NCBI GenBank assembly: GCA_017536475.1
Contig: JAFXHH010000013.1
Location: 1-64,000, forward strand
DNA: 64,000 bases
DNA from: Clostridia bacterium
Lineage (GTDB): Bacteria > Bacillota > Clostridia > Oscillospirales > CAG-272
Direction of reading: 5' to 3'
Under the pieces are notes generated by a model, which saw nothing but the letters and a program-made list of their open reading frames with translations, did not search any database and was not told the origin of the DNA. A program made the translations under genes and the position numbers. Below, piece by piece: positions 41,831 to 50,516 of the stretch. Every line of letters starts with the position of its first letter. The first letter of the stretch is position 1.

Positions 41831-42406
41831 TCAGAGACCGAACAGCGCCATTCCAAGCACACCTGAGATCGCAACGAGCATAATGGAGGAAAATTCTTTC
41901 TTCTTAAAGCGTTTCCACACAAGCGGAACAGCGATAACTACTGCAAGTACAACGAGTGTTCGCCAATCGAATGCAAAATTGATATTCTTGACGGTATCAA
42001 TACCAAAGAATACGGTAAGAGCCATTGTTACGGCAACCGAGGAAATGAGTCCTCCAAGTGCCGGACGCATACTTGCGATGAAGGTCTTGACGGGCGGATA
42101 TTTAAGAAGATTCTTGATGAATGCTGCCACTACGAGAATGACGATAAACGACGGTAATACCACGCCAACCGTGGCGAGAAGCGCACCAAGGAATCCACCT
42201 TGCTCATAGCCGATATAAGTTGCCATATTGACGGCAATCGGTCCGGGGATGACGGTTTCAACACCAACAAAATTGAGAAGCTCCTGTTCGGTCATCCAAC
42301 CGTATTTGAGAACGGAATCACCGATGAGAGAAAGCATGGCGTAACCGCCGCCAAAGGCGAATGCGCCAACCTTCAGAAAGGTAAAGAACAACTGTAAATA
42401 AATCAT
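41831..42406 (-). CDS. chrA: Chromate transporter, second half
   Basis: A 191-residue ChrA-domain membrane protein: FFTFLKVGAFAFGGGYAMLSLI, TVIPGPIAVNMATYIGY and five or six helices. It belongs to the short-chain ChrA type, in which two adjacent genes encode antiparallel halves of one transporter. Its ATG overlaps the stop of the preceding half by four bases (ATGA). Chromate or another oxyanion may be exported; the substrate is inferred from the family. Confidence 0.88.
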   Translation of the reverse strand: MIYLQLFFTFLKVGAFAFGGGYAMLSLIGDSVLKYGWMTEQELLNFVGVETVIPGPIAVNMATYIGYEQGGFLGALLATVGVVLPSFIVILVVAAFIKNLLKYPPVKTFIASMRPALGGLISSVAVTMALTVFFGIDTVKNINFAFDWRTLVVLAVVIAVPLVWKRFKKKEFSSIMLVAISGVLGMALFGL

Positions 42407-42978
42407 TTCGTTTTCTCTCCTTTCGCTTTATTTTTCTTGATGAAGAATATCGAAAGTCCGAGAATGCCTGCGACGAGAACGCACCACACCGATGAGATGT
42501 GAATATCAAAGAGTGTGCAGAGGATCATTCCGACACAAGTCACAGAAAACACGATAATGTTTTGAGGCGTTTTTTTCATTTTCTTCAGCATTTTAAGACC
42601 TGCCGATGCAATGAGATACACCACGCAGATCTGAATACCCTTGAACGCCGCCGCCACGAGTGTGATCTCCATAAACTGCTCGTAAAAGAGCGATACGATA
42701 TACATAATCAAAAAGGACGGCAGACACATACCGACCGTTGCAAGAACCGCGCCGACAACGCCTTTGAGCTTATAACCTATGTAGGTCGCTACGTTGATTG
42801 CGATAGGTCCGGGTGTGGATTCCGCAATCGCAACCACGTCGAGAAATTCATCGTGATCGATCCAATTTCGTTTTGATATAAATTCGTTTTCAAGCAATGC
42901 AATAATGGCGTATCCGCCGCCAAAGGCGAAACAGCCGATCTTGAGCATTGACAAGAATATTGCAAATAAGATGCTCAT
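42403..42978 (-). CDS. chrA: Chromate transporter, first half
   Basis: A 191-residue ChrA-domain protein paralogous to its neighbour: FLSMLKIGCFAFGGGYAIIALLENEFI, AESTPGPIAINVATYIGYKLKG, and GLKMLKKMKKTPQN. It is the first gene of the two-gene operon. GGAGG lies before the ATG. Confidence 0.88.
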   Translation of the reverse strand: MSILFAIFLSMLKIGCFAFGGGYAIIALLENEFISKRNWIDHDEFLDVVAIAESTPGPIAINVATYIGYKLKGVVGAVLATVGMCLPSFLIMYIVSLFYEQFMEITLVAAAFKGIQICVVYLIASAGLKMLKKMKKTPQNIIVFSVTCVGMILCTLFDIHISSVWCVLVAGILGLSIFFIKKNKAKGEKTK

Positions 42979-43025
42979 TTTACCTCCGAGGTGTGTTCGT
43001 CAAATTCTTATTTATCGGTGAGTTT

Positions 43026-43054
43026 ATTATATCATATTTCTATCAACTTTTCAA
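43026..43054 (-). promoter_or_regulatory. Promoter of the chrA pair
   Basis: Minus-strand TTGAAA (43054-43049), 17 bases, TATAAT (43031-43026). Confidence 0.75.
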
Positions 43055-43063
43055 CCGATTTGG

Positions 43064-43125
43064 CTTTTCTTTGCTTCCTCCGACGCAATTTTCGAGGGCT
43101 GACCGCTTTGGTCAGCCCTCATTTC
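43064..43125. repeat. Imperfect direct repeat bracketing the chromate transporter genes, copy B
   Basis: Second copy of the block at 41732-41800 (TTTGCTTCCTCCGACGCAATTTTCGAGGGCTGACC...GGTCAGCCCTC). Confidence 0.65.
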
Positions 43126-43470
43126 TTATGCGTTCTTCGCTATCTTTTTCATCTCGGCGATTTCCGCTTTCATCGTCTTTATCAGCTCTGCGAGCTTTTC
43201 CTCGCATTCCTCTCGTGTCTTTGCGTAGACATTCTTGGAGATGCGTTTGCCATTCACTCTCGGCGTGAACCGTCCTTCGTAGAGGTGGTCGTTTATCATG
43301 GTGACGCATCCCGTGCCACTCTTGCGTATCTTGCCCTTGTAGGGCTCAAATTCCTTCTCAGGCGTGGCTTTCGTGGGGGTGGGTTCACTTGTGGGCAGCT
43401 CTACGCTTTGCGTAAAACCGGGCATCTGCGCGTCTGTACCGCCGATCTCGCGGTCGATCTTGACCGCCAC
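43126..43470 (-). CDS. Orphan AP2-like/arm-binding domain of a tyrosine integrase
   Basis: A 114-residue ORF. Residues ~45-105 (KIRKSGTGCVTMINDHLYEGRFTPRVNGKRISKNVYAKTREECEEKLAELI) match the three-strand arm-type DNA-binding domain at the N-terminus of phage and transposon tyrosine integrases. No core-binding or catalytic domain follows. The apparent GTG start lies three codons after an in-frame stop and lacks a good ribosome site. It is likely a relic of an integrated element, or less likely a free-standing regulator. Confidence 0.6.
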   Translation of the reverse strand: MAVKIDREIGGTDAQMPGFTQSVELPTSEPTPTKATPEKEFEPYKGKIRKSGTGCVTMINDHLYEGRFTPRVNGKRISKNVYAKTREECEEKLAELIKTMKAEIAEMKKIAKNA

Positions 43471-43580
43471 TTGAAGCTATATGGTTTCGGTAATATGACT
43501 ATAGTATGTAACAATTGCACATCTGACAAGCCAACAAAAAGCACACTTGTGCGCTACCATTATCAGGCTATGCCCAAAAC

Positions 43581-43609
43581 TGAAATAGCCCCGTTAAACG
43601 GGGCTATTT
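43581..43609. terminator. Terminator-like hairpin
   Basis: AAATAGCCCCGTT-AA-ACGGGGCTATTTT, between the integrase fragment and the remnant ORF. T-rich on both strands. Confidence 0.7.
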
Positions 43610-43639
43610 TCCTTTGCTTATTGCGGTGTGTTTCTTGCA

Positions 43640-43744
43640 TCATAAAGCATATCCTATTCGATTGATACCTACAAATCTACGACGAGCAATATTGATCTCT
43701 ATTGTTTCATATTCTTGTGACCTTATTTCATTAATTAGCGTCAT
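43640..43744 (-). pseudogene. Short C-terminal ORF remnant
   Basis: A 34-codon minus-strand reading (ending NRIGYAL) with a charged, protein-like composition (SQEYETIEINIARRRF), followed 30 bases later by a terminator hairpin. No ribosome site and no recognised family. It may be the tail of a decayed gene. Otherwise 43471-43818 is AT-rich and empty. Confidence 0.25.
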
Positions 43745-43818
43745 AAGTTCTATCGATGTTTACCCAAAAACCACAAAGTTGCTATAATCATTACCAAAAA
43801 TCATTGAGACAAAACCAA

Positions 43819-43855
43819 AACGTCCCCTTCCAAAATCGGAAGGGGACGTTCTTTA
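43819..43855 (-). terminator. Terminator of the coiled-coil lipoprotein gene
   Basis: AACGTCCCCTTCC-AAAATC-GGAAGGGGACGTT, 28 bases after the stop, with T/A-rich flanks. Confidence 0.85.
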
Positions 43856-43882
43856 ATTTATAACTTTTTAATTAAAAGTCAA

Positions 43883-46810
43883 TCAATCGTAGAAGTTAAC
43901 GCGCTCGTTATCCCAACGGGTTACAGCGGTCTCAACTGCTGCGATGGTAGTAGCATCGTCGATCTCGCCACAAGTCATAGTGTAGAGAGCTGCGAACTTA
44001 TCAAGAGTTGTAGCATCTTTTCCTGCTGCCTCATACTCTGCTACCTTAGCATCGTAATCTGCCTTAACCTCTGCCTTAGCTGCGTTCTTAGCAACAGCAA
44101 GCTCGTAAGCAGCCTTTGCATCAGCATAGTCGCCCTCGGTCCAAACAGTAATAGCGCTATCTACAGCGGTCTTGTTTTCAGCAGCTGCAACAAGGGTGCA
44201 GAGAGCCTCGTACTTGCCTGCGAATGTATCTGTATTAATTCCAACAGACTCGAGATCTGCCTTCATATCGTCATAGAGATCCTGAACCTTATCGAGCTCT
44301 GTCTTCTTGTAGAGAGCAAGGTCGTAAGCAGCAACAGCGGTCTTGTTTGCATCGCTGAGGCAGCTTTCGTCGCCACAGTTCATAGCATACATAAGCTTAA
44401 TGTTCGAATTCACTGTGTTGAGAGTAGCCTGATCGGGATTCTCAACGTCAAGAGCCTCAATTCCAGGAATGACTGTATTGTCTCTGAACATCTTCAGCAT
44501 ATACGTCAAATACCATTCAGCCTTTTCGAGATTTGCATAATCATCAGCATCTGCTACGTAGAGAGTGGAAGTGGTATCAATCTTATACTGATCTGCGGTG
44601 TATCCCTCAGGAGCGTTGGTTCCGTTAAGCCATTCGTCATAAGCCTTACGAACCTTGACGATATTCTCCTCGTCGGAAAGCTTGATTTCGTTAGCAGAGA
44701 AATCAATTCTGTTGCCGTTGCAAGCAGTACATACAGCCTCATCAACCACACCGGTTCCCGCACACTCGCCACACATCTTCAAAGTGAAGCTTCCGGGGAC
44801 ACCTTCAACAGCGCCTGCAGTGCCCAAAGCAGCAAGAAGCTCATTTACTTTTGCAGTTTCTGCAACCTTAGCGTCTACGATAACCTTGCAAGCAGCCTGT
44901 ACCTTGACAAGTGCGTCGTAGGTTGCGTTGGTAACATAGGTTTCTGTTCCGGTTACTTTAACTTCAGTTACAAATTCGCCAGTCAGCTCGTAGTCAGCAT
45001 ACCAATCAAGCATAGCCTCGATAGCGGCTGCGTCGTAAATGGTTACGTTAGTAGCGGTGATATCCTCATATACTGCATCATAAGCTGCCTGAGCTTCCTC
45101 AACAAGAGCGTTGTACTCAGCGGTCTTAGTGAGCAGGATGTCAAGATAGTATGCACCGGTCTTATCGTTGTACTTGTGATCGAGAGAGGTTCCGTCTGCC
45201 TTGCACTTATCGGTATACTTATTGTAAAGCTTCAGGGACTCTTCAAGGTCAGCCTTAGAAAGAAGGGTAACTGTGAAGTCGAGAGACTCAGCAAATTCTG
45301 CCAAGAGACCTGCTGCGTCAAGACCAAGGGTCTTGTAGTTGTCAACAAGGGCCTTATAGTCAGCGTGCTTAACGAGCTTATAGTTAGCGGATTCGTTTGC
45401 CTTTTCAGCAGCGAACTCTGCGGAGAAGTAAGTAGTATCCCAAGCAGCGATTCTCTCCTCAAGAGTATTAAGATTTTCGGTCATCGTAACGTTGACCTCA
45501 TATCCCTCAGCGCTAATGGTCTCGGTGTACTCTGCGATAAGAGCGTTGATATCTTCAGCCTCAGCCTTAGCAGCATCAAGAGCTACCTTGCGGGCATTGT
45601 AAGCATCAAGATCATCCTTGCAATCGTTGTAAACGAATCCAAGTTCTCCGTCAGGAATGCGTCCTGCATCATATTCTGCGGTGTACTTTGCAAGAGCAGC
45701 GGCGAGATCTTCAGCAACCTCAGCGAGAAGCGTTACAGCTGCCTCGTCAAGAAGGGACTTACCATTCTCTGCCTTGTAGTATGTATTGAGAGTCTCAAGA
45801 TCAGCTACAACAGCATCAAACATTTCTTCAACCTTATCACCAACGGTGGGAAGGCTCTTTACAGTCTCAACGAACTCATCAACAGCGCCTTCAAGAGCAG
45901 CAACGTTAGGAGCTCTTGTAATGCTGATTTCAGCAACCTTGTATGCTATGTCGATCTTAGCCAACTCATCTGCGTCGTAGTAAGTCCTGGTGATTTCGTT
46001 GTACTTTTCGGTGAGCTCAATTATAGCCTCACGAACACCCTCGGTAGCTTCGTTCCAGTCGTCAATATTGATCAGACCGTCGATAGCATCCTCAAGGCCT
46101 TCAACCTGAACGCCAAGCTGAGTGCAAAGTGTGGTAACGTTCTTAATGGTCTCGAGAAGCGCGTCAACATCGCCGAGAGCCTCTGCCTTTGCGAGAGCAG
46201 CGTCTGCAGTTGCCTTTACAGCAGCGAGAGCAGTCTCAACAGCCTCTACGTCGCCGTTAGTAGCAGCGATCGCATCCTTGAGCTCCTTAACAGCGGCATC
46301 AACAACATCTTTTGCAGCCTTGGTATCAATTGCAGCCTGGAGAGTAGCAGTTGCAGCTTCCAGTTCAGCCTTGGTTGCCAAAAGATCCATAGCGGTCTGC
46401 ATTTCAGCAATTGCAGCCTCAACGGTTGCCTTGTCTGCCTTTGCCTCGAGAGCTTCCTCGATAGCTTCAATAGCAGTCTTCAAGGTTTCGATAGCGGTAG
46501 CATTTGCGTCTGCCTTTGCAAGTGCGGAATCTGCAGTAGCCTTTACTGCATCAAGATTGGTCTTAACAGCGTCTACGTCGCCCTTTGCAGCAACGTCTGC
46601 AAGTGCAGCGGTAAAGTCTGCAACCGCATCGCTGAGATCACTTGCGTTTGCCTTAGTATTAATTGCGGTCTGAAGCGCTGCAGTTGCAGTCTCCAGGTCA
46701 GCTATCTTCGCTGCCTGCTCTTCGATTGCTTCGTCATCGCAAGCGACGAAAGAAACAACGGAAAGAACCATAAGGCATGCCAAAGCCATAGCCAAAATTC
46801 TCTTTTTCAT
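43883..46810 (-). CDS. Large coiled-coil lipoprotein with DnaJ-type Cys cluster
   Basis: A 975-residue surface lipoprotein I cannot assign. Signal MKKRILAMALACLMVLSVVSFVAC with lipobox at Cys24. Residues ~27-240 are an Ala-rich heptad coiled coil with internal repeats (ALAAVKATADAALAKA and similar). The remainder is helical, with FIVAR-like three-helix segments (YNALVEEAQAAYDAV, YKALVDNYKTLGLDA). At 680-700 a CGECAGTG...CTACNGN pair of CxxCxG motifs resembles half of a DnaJ zinc domain. It is monocistronic, with a strong promoter. Possibly an adhesin or scaffold at the cell surface; that is inference. Confidence 0.75.
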   Translation of the reverse strand: MKKRILAMALACLMVLSVVSFVACDDEAIEEQAAKIADLETATAALQTAINTKANASDLSDAVADFTAALADVAAKGDVDAVKTNLDAVKATADSALAKADANATAIETLKTAIEAIEEALEAKADKATVEAAIAEMQTAMDLLATKAELEAATATLQAAIDTKAAKDVVDAAVKELKDAIAATNGDVEAVETALAAVKATADAALAKAEALGDVDALLETIKNVTTLCTQLGVQVEGLEDAIDGLINIDDWNEATEGVREAIIELTEKYNEITRTYYDADELAKIDIAYKVAEISITRAPNVAALEGAVDEFVETVKSLPTVGDKVEEMFDAVVADLETLNTYYKAENGKSLLDEAAVTLLAEVAEDLAAALAKYTAEYDAGRIPDGELGFVYNDCKDDLDAYNARKVALDAAKAEAEDINALIAEYTETISAEGYEVNVTMTENLNTLEERIAAWDTTYFSAEFAAEKANESANYKLVKHADYKALVDNYKTLGLDAAGLLAEFAESLDFTVTLLSKADLEESLKLYNKYTDKCKADGTSLDHKYNDKTGAYYLDILLTKTAEYNALVEEAQAAYDAVYEDITATNVTIYDAAAIEAMLDWYADYELTGEFVTEVKVTGTETYVTNATYDALVKVQAACKVIVDAKVAETAKVNELLAALGTAGAVEGVPGSFTLKMCGECAGTGVVDEAVCTACNGNRIDFSANEIKLSDEENIVKVRKAYDEWLNGTNAPEGYTADQYKIDTTSTLYVADADDYANLEKAEWYLTYMLKMFRDNTVIPGIEALDVENPDQATLNTVNSNIKLMYAMNCGDESCLSDANKTAVAAYDLALYKKTELDKVQDLYDDMKADLESVGINTDTFAGKYEALCTLVAAAENKTAVDSAITVWTEGDYADAKAAYELAVAKNAAKAEVKADYDAKVAEYEAAGKDATTLDKFAALYTMTCGEIDDATTIAAVETAVTRWDNERVNFYD

Positions 46811-46975
46811 GTTTTTTCTCCTCTTTCCATGAATATTTTTTTGCTTACGTTAATGCCAAACGTCTTATTCTGCAAAGAATTTTTCGGTTTTTGCGACTTG
46901 AATTCAACAAAAAACGAGAAATCTTCTCAAAAATGCCGACAGTTAGGGCATTGTTAGTGAACAATTCACATTGAT

Positions 46976-47004
46976 ATTATACAGCATAAGGTATGATTTG
47001 TCAA
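46976..47004 (-). promoter_or_regulatory. Promoter of the coiled-coil lipoprotein gene
   Basis: Minus-strand TTGACA (47004-46999), 17 bases, TATAAT (46981-46976). The ~160-base leader contains a hairpin AATGCC/GGCATT near 46933-46953. Confidence 0.8.
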
Positions 47005-47183
47005 TGCCTTTTTCGTTTTTTTTGAAAAAATTTTTTTATTGGTACATTTATCCTAAAAAAATCAGTATGACACGATCAGGTTTCATCGTTTTCCATAAGA
47101 ATATCGAAATTGCGCGCTGTATTTATCGGCTCACGGTTTTTATAGAGGCATAGGCACTTGTAACAAAAAATAATAAAAAGCTA

Positions 47184-47212
47184 TTGACAATCCCATTTTG
47201 AAGTGATATAAT
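47184..47212 (+). promoter_or_regulatory. Promoter of the T-box/trpB2 transcript
   Basis: TTGACA (47184-47189), 17 bases, TATAAT (47207-47212). Confidence 0.85.
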
Positions 47213-47218
47213 ATTAAC

Positions 47219-47537
47219 AAGTTTAGCAAACTAAAGCAAACCGTTGAGGAAGAGTAAGTAAGTTTTGCCTCTTTTTGCACAGAGAGCCGCGCATGGTGAG
47301 ATCGCGGCGAAAAAAGCAGGACCGAATGGACTTCCGAGGGCAATCGGAAACAAGACATATATAGAATGTAGGTTTTGGAGTATGTGCGACGGAGCAGACC
47401 CTCCGTAAACAAGGGTCAACGCATATCAGGATGCCGAGCGTATCCGTGTGCGAAAGTGGATGTTTTACATCAAGCAGGGTGGCACCGCAGGATTTCAGTT
47501 TCCTGTCCCGGCATTAATGCTTTGGGACGGGTTTTTT
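47219..47537 (+). promoter_or_regulatory. T-box leader (probably tRNA-Trp responsive)
   Basis: The conserved T-box AGGGTGGCACCGC is at 47476-47488. It is followed by the terminator CCTGTCCC...GGGACGG plus T6 at 47502-47537, which the T-box can refold into an antiterminator. Stem I carries the apical GGTGAGA-type bulge (about 47295). A candidate specifier TGG (Trp) is at 47327-47329. Uncharged tRNA-Trp would permit read-through into trpB2. Confidence 0.92.
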
Positions 47538-47588
47538 ATTTATTTAACGTCCTACACAAAAATCAAACGCGAAAGGAAGGACAGAATC

Positions 47589-48962
47589 ATGTCAACCAAC
47601 AATCAAATTCCCTACAAGATCTATATTGAAGAATCAGAGATGCCAAAGGCGTGGTACAATCTGCGCGCGGATATGAAAAACAAGCCCGCGCCGCTTCTCG
47701 ATCCCAAGACCTTGAAGCCTATGACAAAAGAAGATCTGGCGGGCGTATTCTGCTCCGATCTTATAGATCAGGAGCTCGACGACACAACTCCGTATTTCGA
47801 TATCCCCGAGGAGATCAGAAGCTTTTATAAGATGTACCGTCCCGCACCCCTCGTCCGCGCATACTGCCTTGAGGAAAAGCTGAAAACTCCCGCCAAGATA
47901 TATTATAAATTTGAAGGAAACAACACAAGCGGCAGCCACAAGCTCAACTCCGCGATTGCACAGGCTTACTATGCGAAGCAACAGGGGCTCACGGGCGTGA
48001 CCACGGAGACAGGCGCAGGTCAGTGGGGAACGGCACTTTCTATGGCATGCTCATATCTCGGACTTGACTGCAAGGTCTACATGGTAAAATGCTCCTACGA
48101 GCAAAAGCCTCATCGCCGCGAGGTAATGCGAACCTACGGCGCGTCGGTCACGCCCTCCCCCTCCCTTGAAACCGAGGTGGGAAAAAAGATCCTTGCAGAG
48201 TTCCCCGACACAAACGGAAGCCTCGGCTGCGCGATCTCCGAAGCTGTAGAAAAGGCGCTCAACACGCCCGGATACCGTTACGTGCTCGGAAGCGTGCTCA
48301 ATCAGGTAATGCTTCATCAATCTATAATCGGTCTTGAAACGAAGATCGCGCTTGACAAATACGGTATAAAGCCCGACGTCATCATCGGTTGTGCGGGCGG
48401 CGGCTCTAATCTCGGCGGACTGATAGCTCCCTTTATGGGTGAAAAACTCCGAGGAGAAGCCGACTATCGAATAATCGCCGTCGAGCCCGAGAGCTGTCCG
48501 AGCTTCACTCGAGGAAAGTATGCCTACGACTACTGTGACACAGGTATGGTCTGCCCTCTTTCCAAAATGTATACTCTCGGAAGCAATTTTATGCCTGCGC
48601 CCACACACGCAGGCGGCTTAAGATATCACGGAATGAACAGCACGCTCTCTCAGCTTTACCACGACAAGCTGATGGAAGCTATGACCGTCAAGCAGACCGA
48701 GGTCTTTGCGGCGGCAGAAGAATTTGCTCGAGTTGAAGGAATCCTCCCCGCGCCCGAAAGCAGTCATGCGATAAAGGTCGCACTTGATATGGCGAAGGAT
48801 TGCGCAAAAACGGGAGAGGAAAAGACCATCGTCTTCGGTCTGACAGGCACGGGATACTTTGATATGATGTCTTATGAAAAATTCCACAACGGTGTAATGC
48901 AAGACTACATTCCCACCGACGAGGAGATAAATAAGGCTCTCAACCGTTTGCCAAAGGTTTAA
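47589..48962 (+). CDS. trpB: TrpB2-type tryptophan synthase beta chain
   Basis: A 457-residue PLP enzyme joining serine and indole to tryptophan. The long N-terminal extension and GSHKLNSA (PLP lysine), ETGAGQWGTA, GCAGGGSNLGG, and HAGGLRYHGM mark the TrpB2 subgroup. There is no trpA beside it, so it probably uses free indole. The start at 47589 follows AAAGGAAGGA; the longer frame would lie inside the T-box RNA. Control by tryptophan starvation is implied by the leader. Confidence 0.93.
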   Translation: MSTNNQIPYKIYIEESEMPKAWYNLRADMKNKPAPLLDPKTLKPMTKEDLAGVFCSDLIDQELDDTTPYFDIPEEIRSFYKMYRPAPLVRAYCLEEKLKTPAKIYYKFEGNNTSGSHKLNSAIAQAYYAKQQGLTGVTTETGAGQWGTALSMACSYLGLDCKVYMVKCSYEQKPHRREVMRTYGASVTPSPSLETEVGKKILAEFPDTNGSLGCAISEAVEKALNTPGYRYVLGSVLNQVMLHQSIIGLETKIALDKYGIKPDVIIGCAGGGSNLGGLIAPFMGEKLRGEADYRIIAVEPESCPSFTRGKYAYDYCDTGMVCPLSKMYTLGSNFMPAPTHAGGLRYHGMNSTLSQLYHDKLMEAMTVKQTEVFAAAEEFARVEGILPAPESSHAIKVALDMAKDCAKTGEEKTIVFGLTGTGYFDMMSYEKFHNGVMQDYIPTDEEINKALNRLPKV

Positions 48963-48967
48963 TAATG

Positions 48968-49005
48968 CAAAACAGAGCAAAGCTTTTCGCTTTGCTCTGT
49001 TTTTT
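48968..49005. terminator. Terminator after trpB2
   Basis: AAAACAGAGCAAAGC-TTTTC-GCTTTGCTCTGTTTTTT between convergent genes. Confidence 0.92.
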
Positions 49006-49010
49006 ATAAA

Positions 49011-50336
49011 TTATACTAATTCGATAGAATAGATCTTTGCCTTGCCCCTATTCAAGAACTCAAAAAACATGCGGAAGAAGGGCTTATCGAGACCGCTGAT
49101 ATCGATCTCGTGGATCTTGCGAACACCGTCGCCCGAGAGCTTAAAAGGAATCGATGCAAATGAGCAGGGAGTTCCCTTGTAATCGGGTCTTGTTGTTTCC
49201 GCATAGCAACGGAAACCTGCTTTTCCGTCTATCTCGCTGCCCTCAAAGCAAGCGTCAAGCAGTATCTTTTTGCACTCTCTCGCTTTTACGAAGAAGAACG
49301 GGGAGCAAAGCATGCCTTCGGGATTAAAATCAAAGTCAAGGCAGTCCTGATTGCCATAGCCCTTGTCGGTAATGCCCCTGTAATAGAAATTCTGACGGTC
49401 CGTGTCAAAGCGGAATTTTCTGTGATCGACCTTCTTGTCGAGCTCAAGTGCGGTCTCGCGAATCGAAGCAACATCACCCACGATCAAGGAATAATAGAAG
49501 GTGTAAACTATATTATGGTCAAGAATAACGCTGGTGGTCGGGCTTACAGTTCCCGTCTGTCCGTCCTTTGCTCCGCCAATGCCCATTCTTTCAACTCCGC
49601 CCGCAAATCCGCCAACGGCTCCGCAGGTGTGGGGATTGTAAACGCCAAGACCGTAATCGTTGTCGTCAAGGAGCGCTACCCACCCCTCAGGATAGAGCAT
49701 AAATTCCGAAGGCCAATGTCTGTCTCCGGTATTTTTGCTTACTATCTCGGTCAGCTTGCCGTTCGTGCCGGGCTGATCGCCGACGTAGGAAACTATCCTA
49801 TAAAACTCACCGTTGGTGTAGACCGCGGGAAGCTCCTGACCGCAAGCGGGGTACTGTGTCTTGTCAGAACGATTGTTGTTAAGCCTTGCCGTAACGTTGA
49901 CCGTCTTATGATCAAGCGTGTACCAAAGCTCAAAGGTGCACTCGCCGGGCACGTTGTTGAGTGCCCACTGCATAGGAATACACTTTACGTAGAGTGTGTT
50001 TCCTTCGATTTTATATTCAAGAACCTTTGCGCGATTGAAGAAGCAATCTCCCGTCTGTATGGGATTCCAACCCGTGTGGGTCCAATGCTTGCCCATTTCG
50101 GTTCCTTCGGGATGGAAGGGCACGGGACCCGAGTAGAAGGAAAGCTGCACCTGTCTGCCCCAGTCCCAGCTATTGATAATATTTCTGTTTCCGTGCTCGG
50201 AAAGATACGTGATCGCACCGCCAAGTGCGATGTTTGCGCCGAGCTTGATATATTCATTTTCAATATAAACTACGTTTTCGTCGAGGATCTTATAATCTTC
50301 CTCAAGCGCGAGATAATGAGGGTTTTGATTTGACAT
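49011..50336 (-). CDS. Uncharacterised soluble protein, tandem paralogue 1
   Basis: A 441-residue protein without signal peptide or membrane segment; strand-rich, with GGAITYLSEHG, NSWDWGRQVQLSFYSGP, WNPIQTGDCF and ILDHNIVYTF. This family occurs as hypothetical proteins in gut Firmicutes and others. A beta-sandwich related to galactose-mutarotase-like sugar-binding folds is my guess only. It is very similar to paralogue 2 along its whole length. The start at 50336 has GGAG from a repeat; a frame-open ATG at 50435 with AAAGGAG is an alternative that would translate the repeat. Confidence 0.6.
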   Translation of the reverse strand: MSNQNPHYLALEEDYKILDENVVYIENEYIKLGANIALGGAITYLSEHGNRNIINSWDWGRQVQLSFYSGPVPFHPEGTEMGKHWTHTGWNPIQTGDCFFNRAKVLEYKIEGNTLYVKCIPMQWALNNVPGECTFELWYTLDHKTVNVTARLNNNRSDKTQYPACGQELPAVYTNGEFYRIVSYVGDQPGTNGKLTEIVSKNTGDRHWPSEFMLYPEGWVALLDDNDYGLGVYNPHTCGAVGGFAGGVERMGIGGAKDGQTGTVSPTTSVILDHNIVYTFYYSLIVGDVASIRETALELDKKVDHRKFRFDTDRQNFYYRGITDKGYGNQDCLDFDFNPEGMLCSPFFFVKARECKKILLDACFEGSEIDGKAGFRCYAETTRPDYKGTPCSFASIPFKLSGDGVRKIHEIDISGLDKPFFRMFFEFLNRGKAKIYSIELV

Positions 50337-50339
50337 ATT

Positions 50340-50410
50340 AAACTCCATTCCGCCGCCAAGGCGGCACAAATAGTAACCAATGAAATTTGCCACGGCAAAT
50401 TTCGCGCGTG
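50340..50410 (-). repeat. Ribosome-site-carrying palindromic repeat, copy 2
   Basis: Minus strand: GAAATTTGCC-GTG-GCAAATTTC hairpin, then TTTGTGCCGCC-TT-GGCGGCGGAATGGAG, then the ATG of paralogue 1. The second half recurs before the SDR gene (18372-18400). Confidence 0.6.
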
Positions 50411-50516
50411 AAACAGTTAAGTCAGTAAGAAGCATTTTTCACGCTGATCTCCTTTTCTGCGGTTTGAGTAGTACCGCACACAGAAATCCGAAGCCGATAA
50501 GCTAAAAATTCAATAA

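Noticed and set aside
43883..46810. Coiled-coil repeats as a CRISPR-like or tandem DNA repeat array
   Set aside because: The repetition is at protein heptad level; DNA units are not identical and no spacers are present.
45176..46957. 593-codon Ser/Cys/Leu-rich plus-strand ORF
   Set aside because: Mirror of the Ala/Glu-rich coiled-coil lipoprotein; its composition follows from the antisense codons. It also runs over the lipoprotein promoter region.
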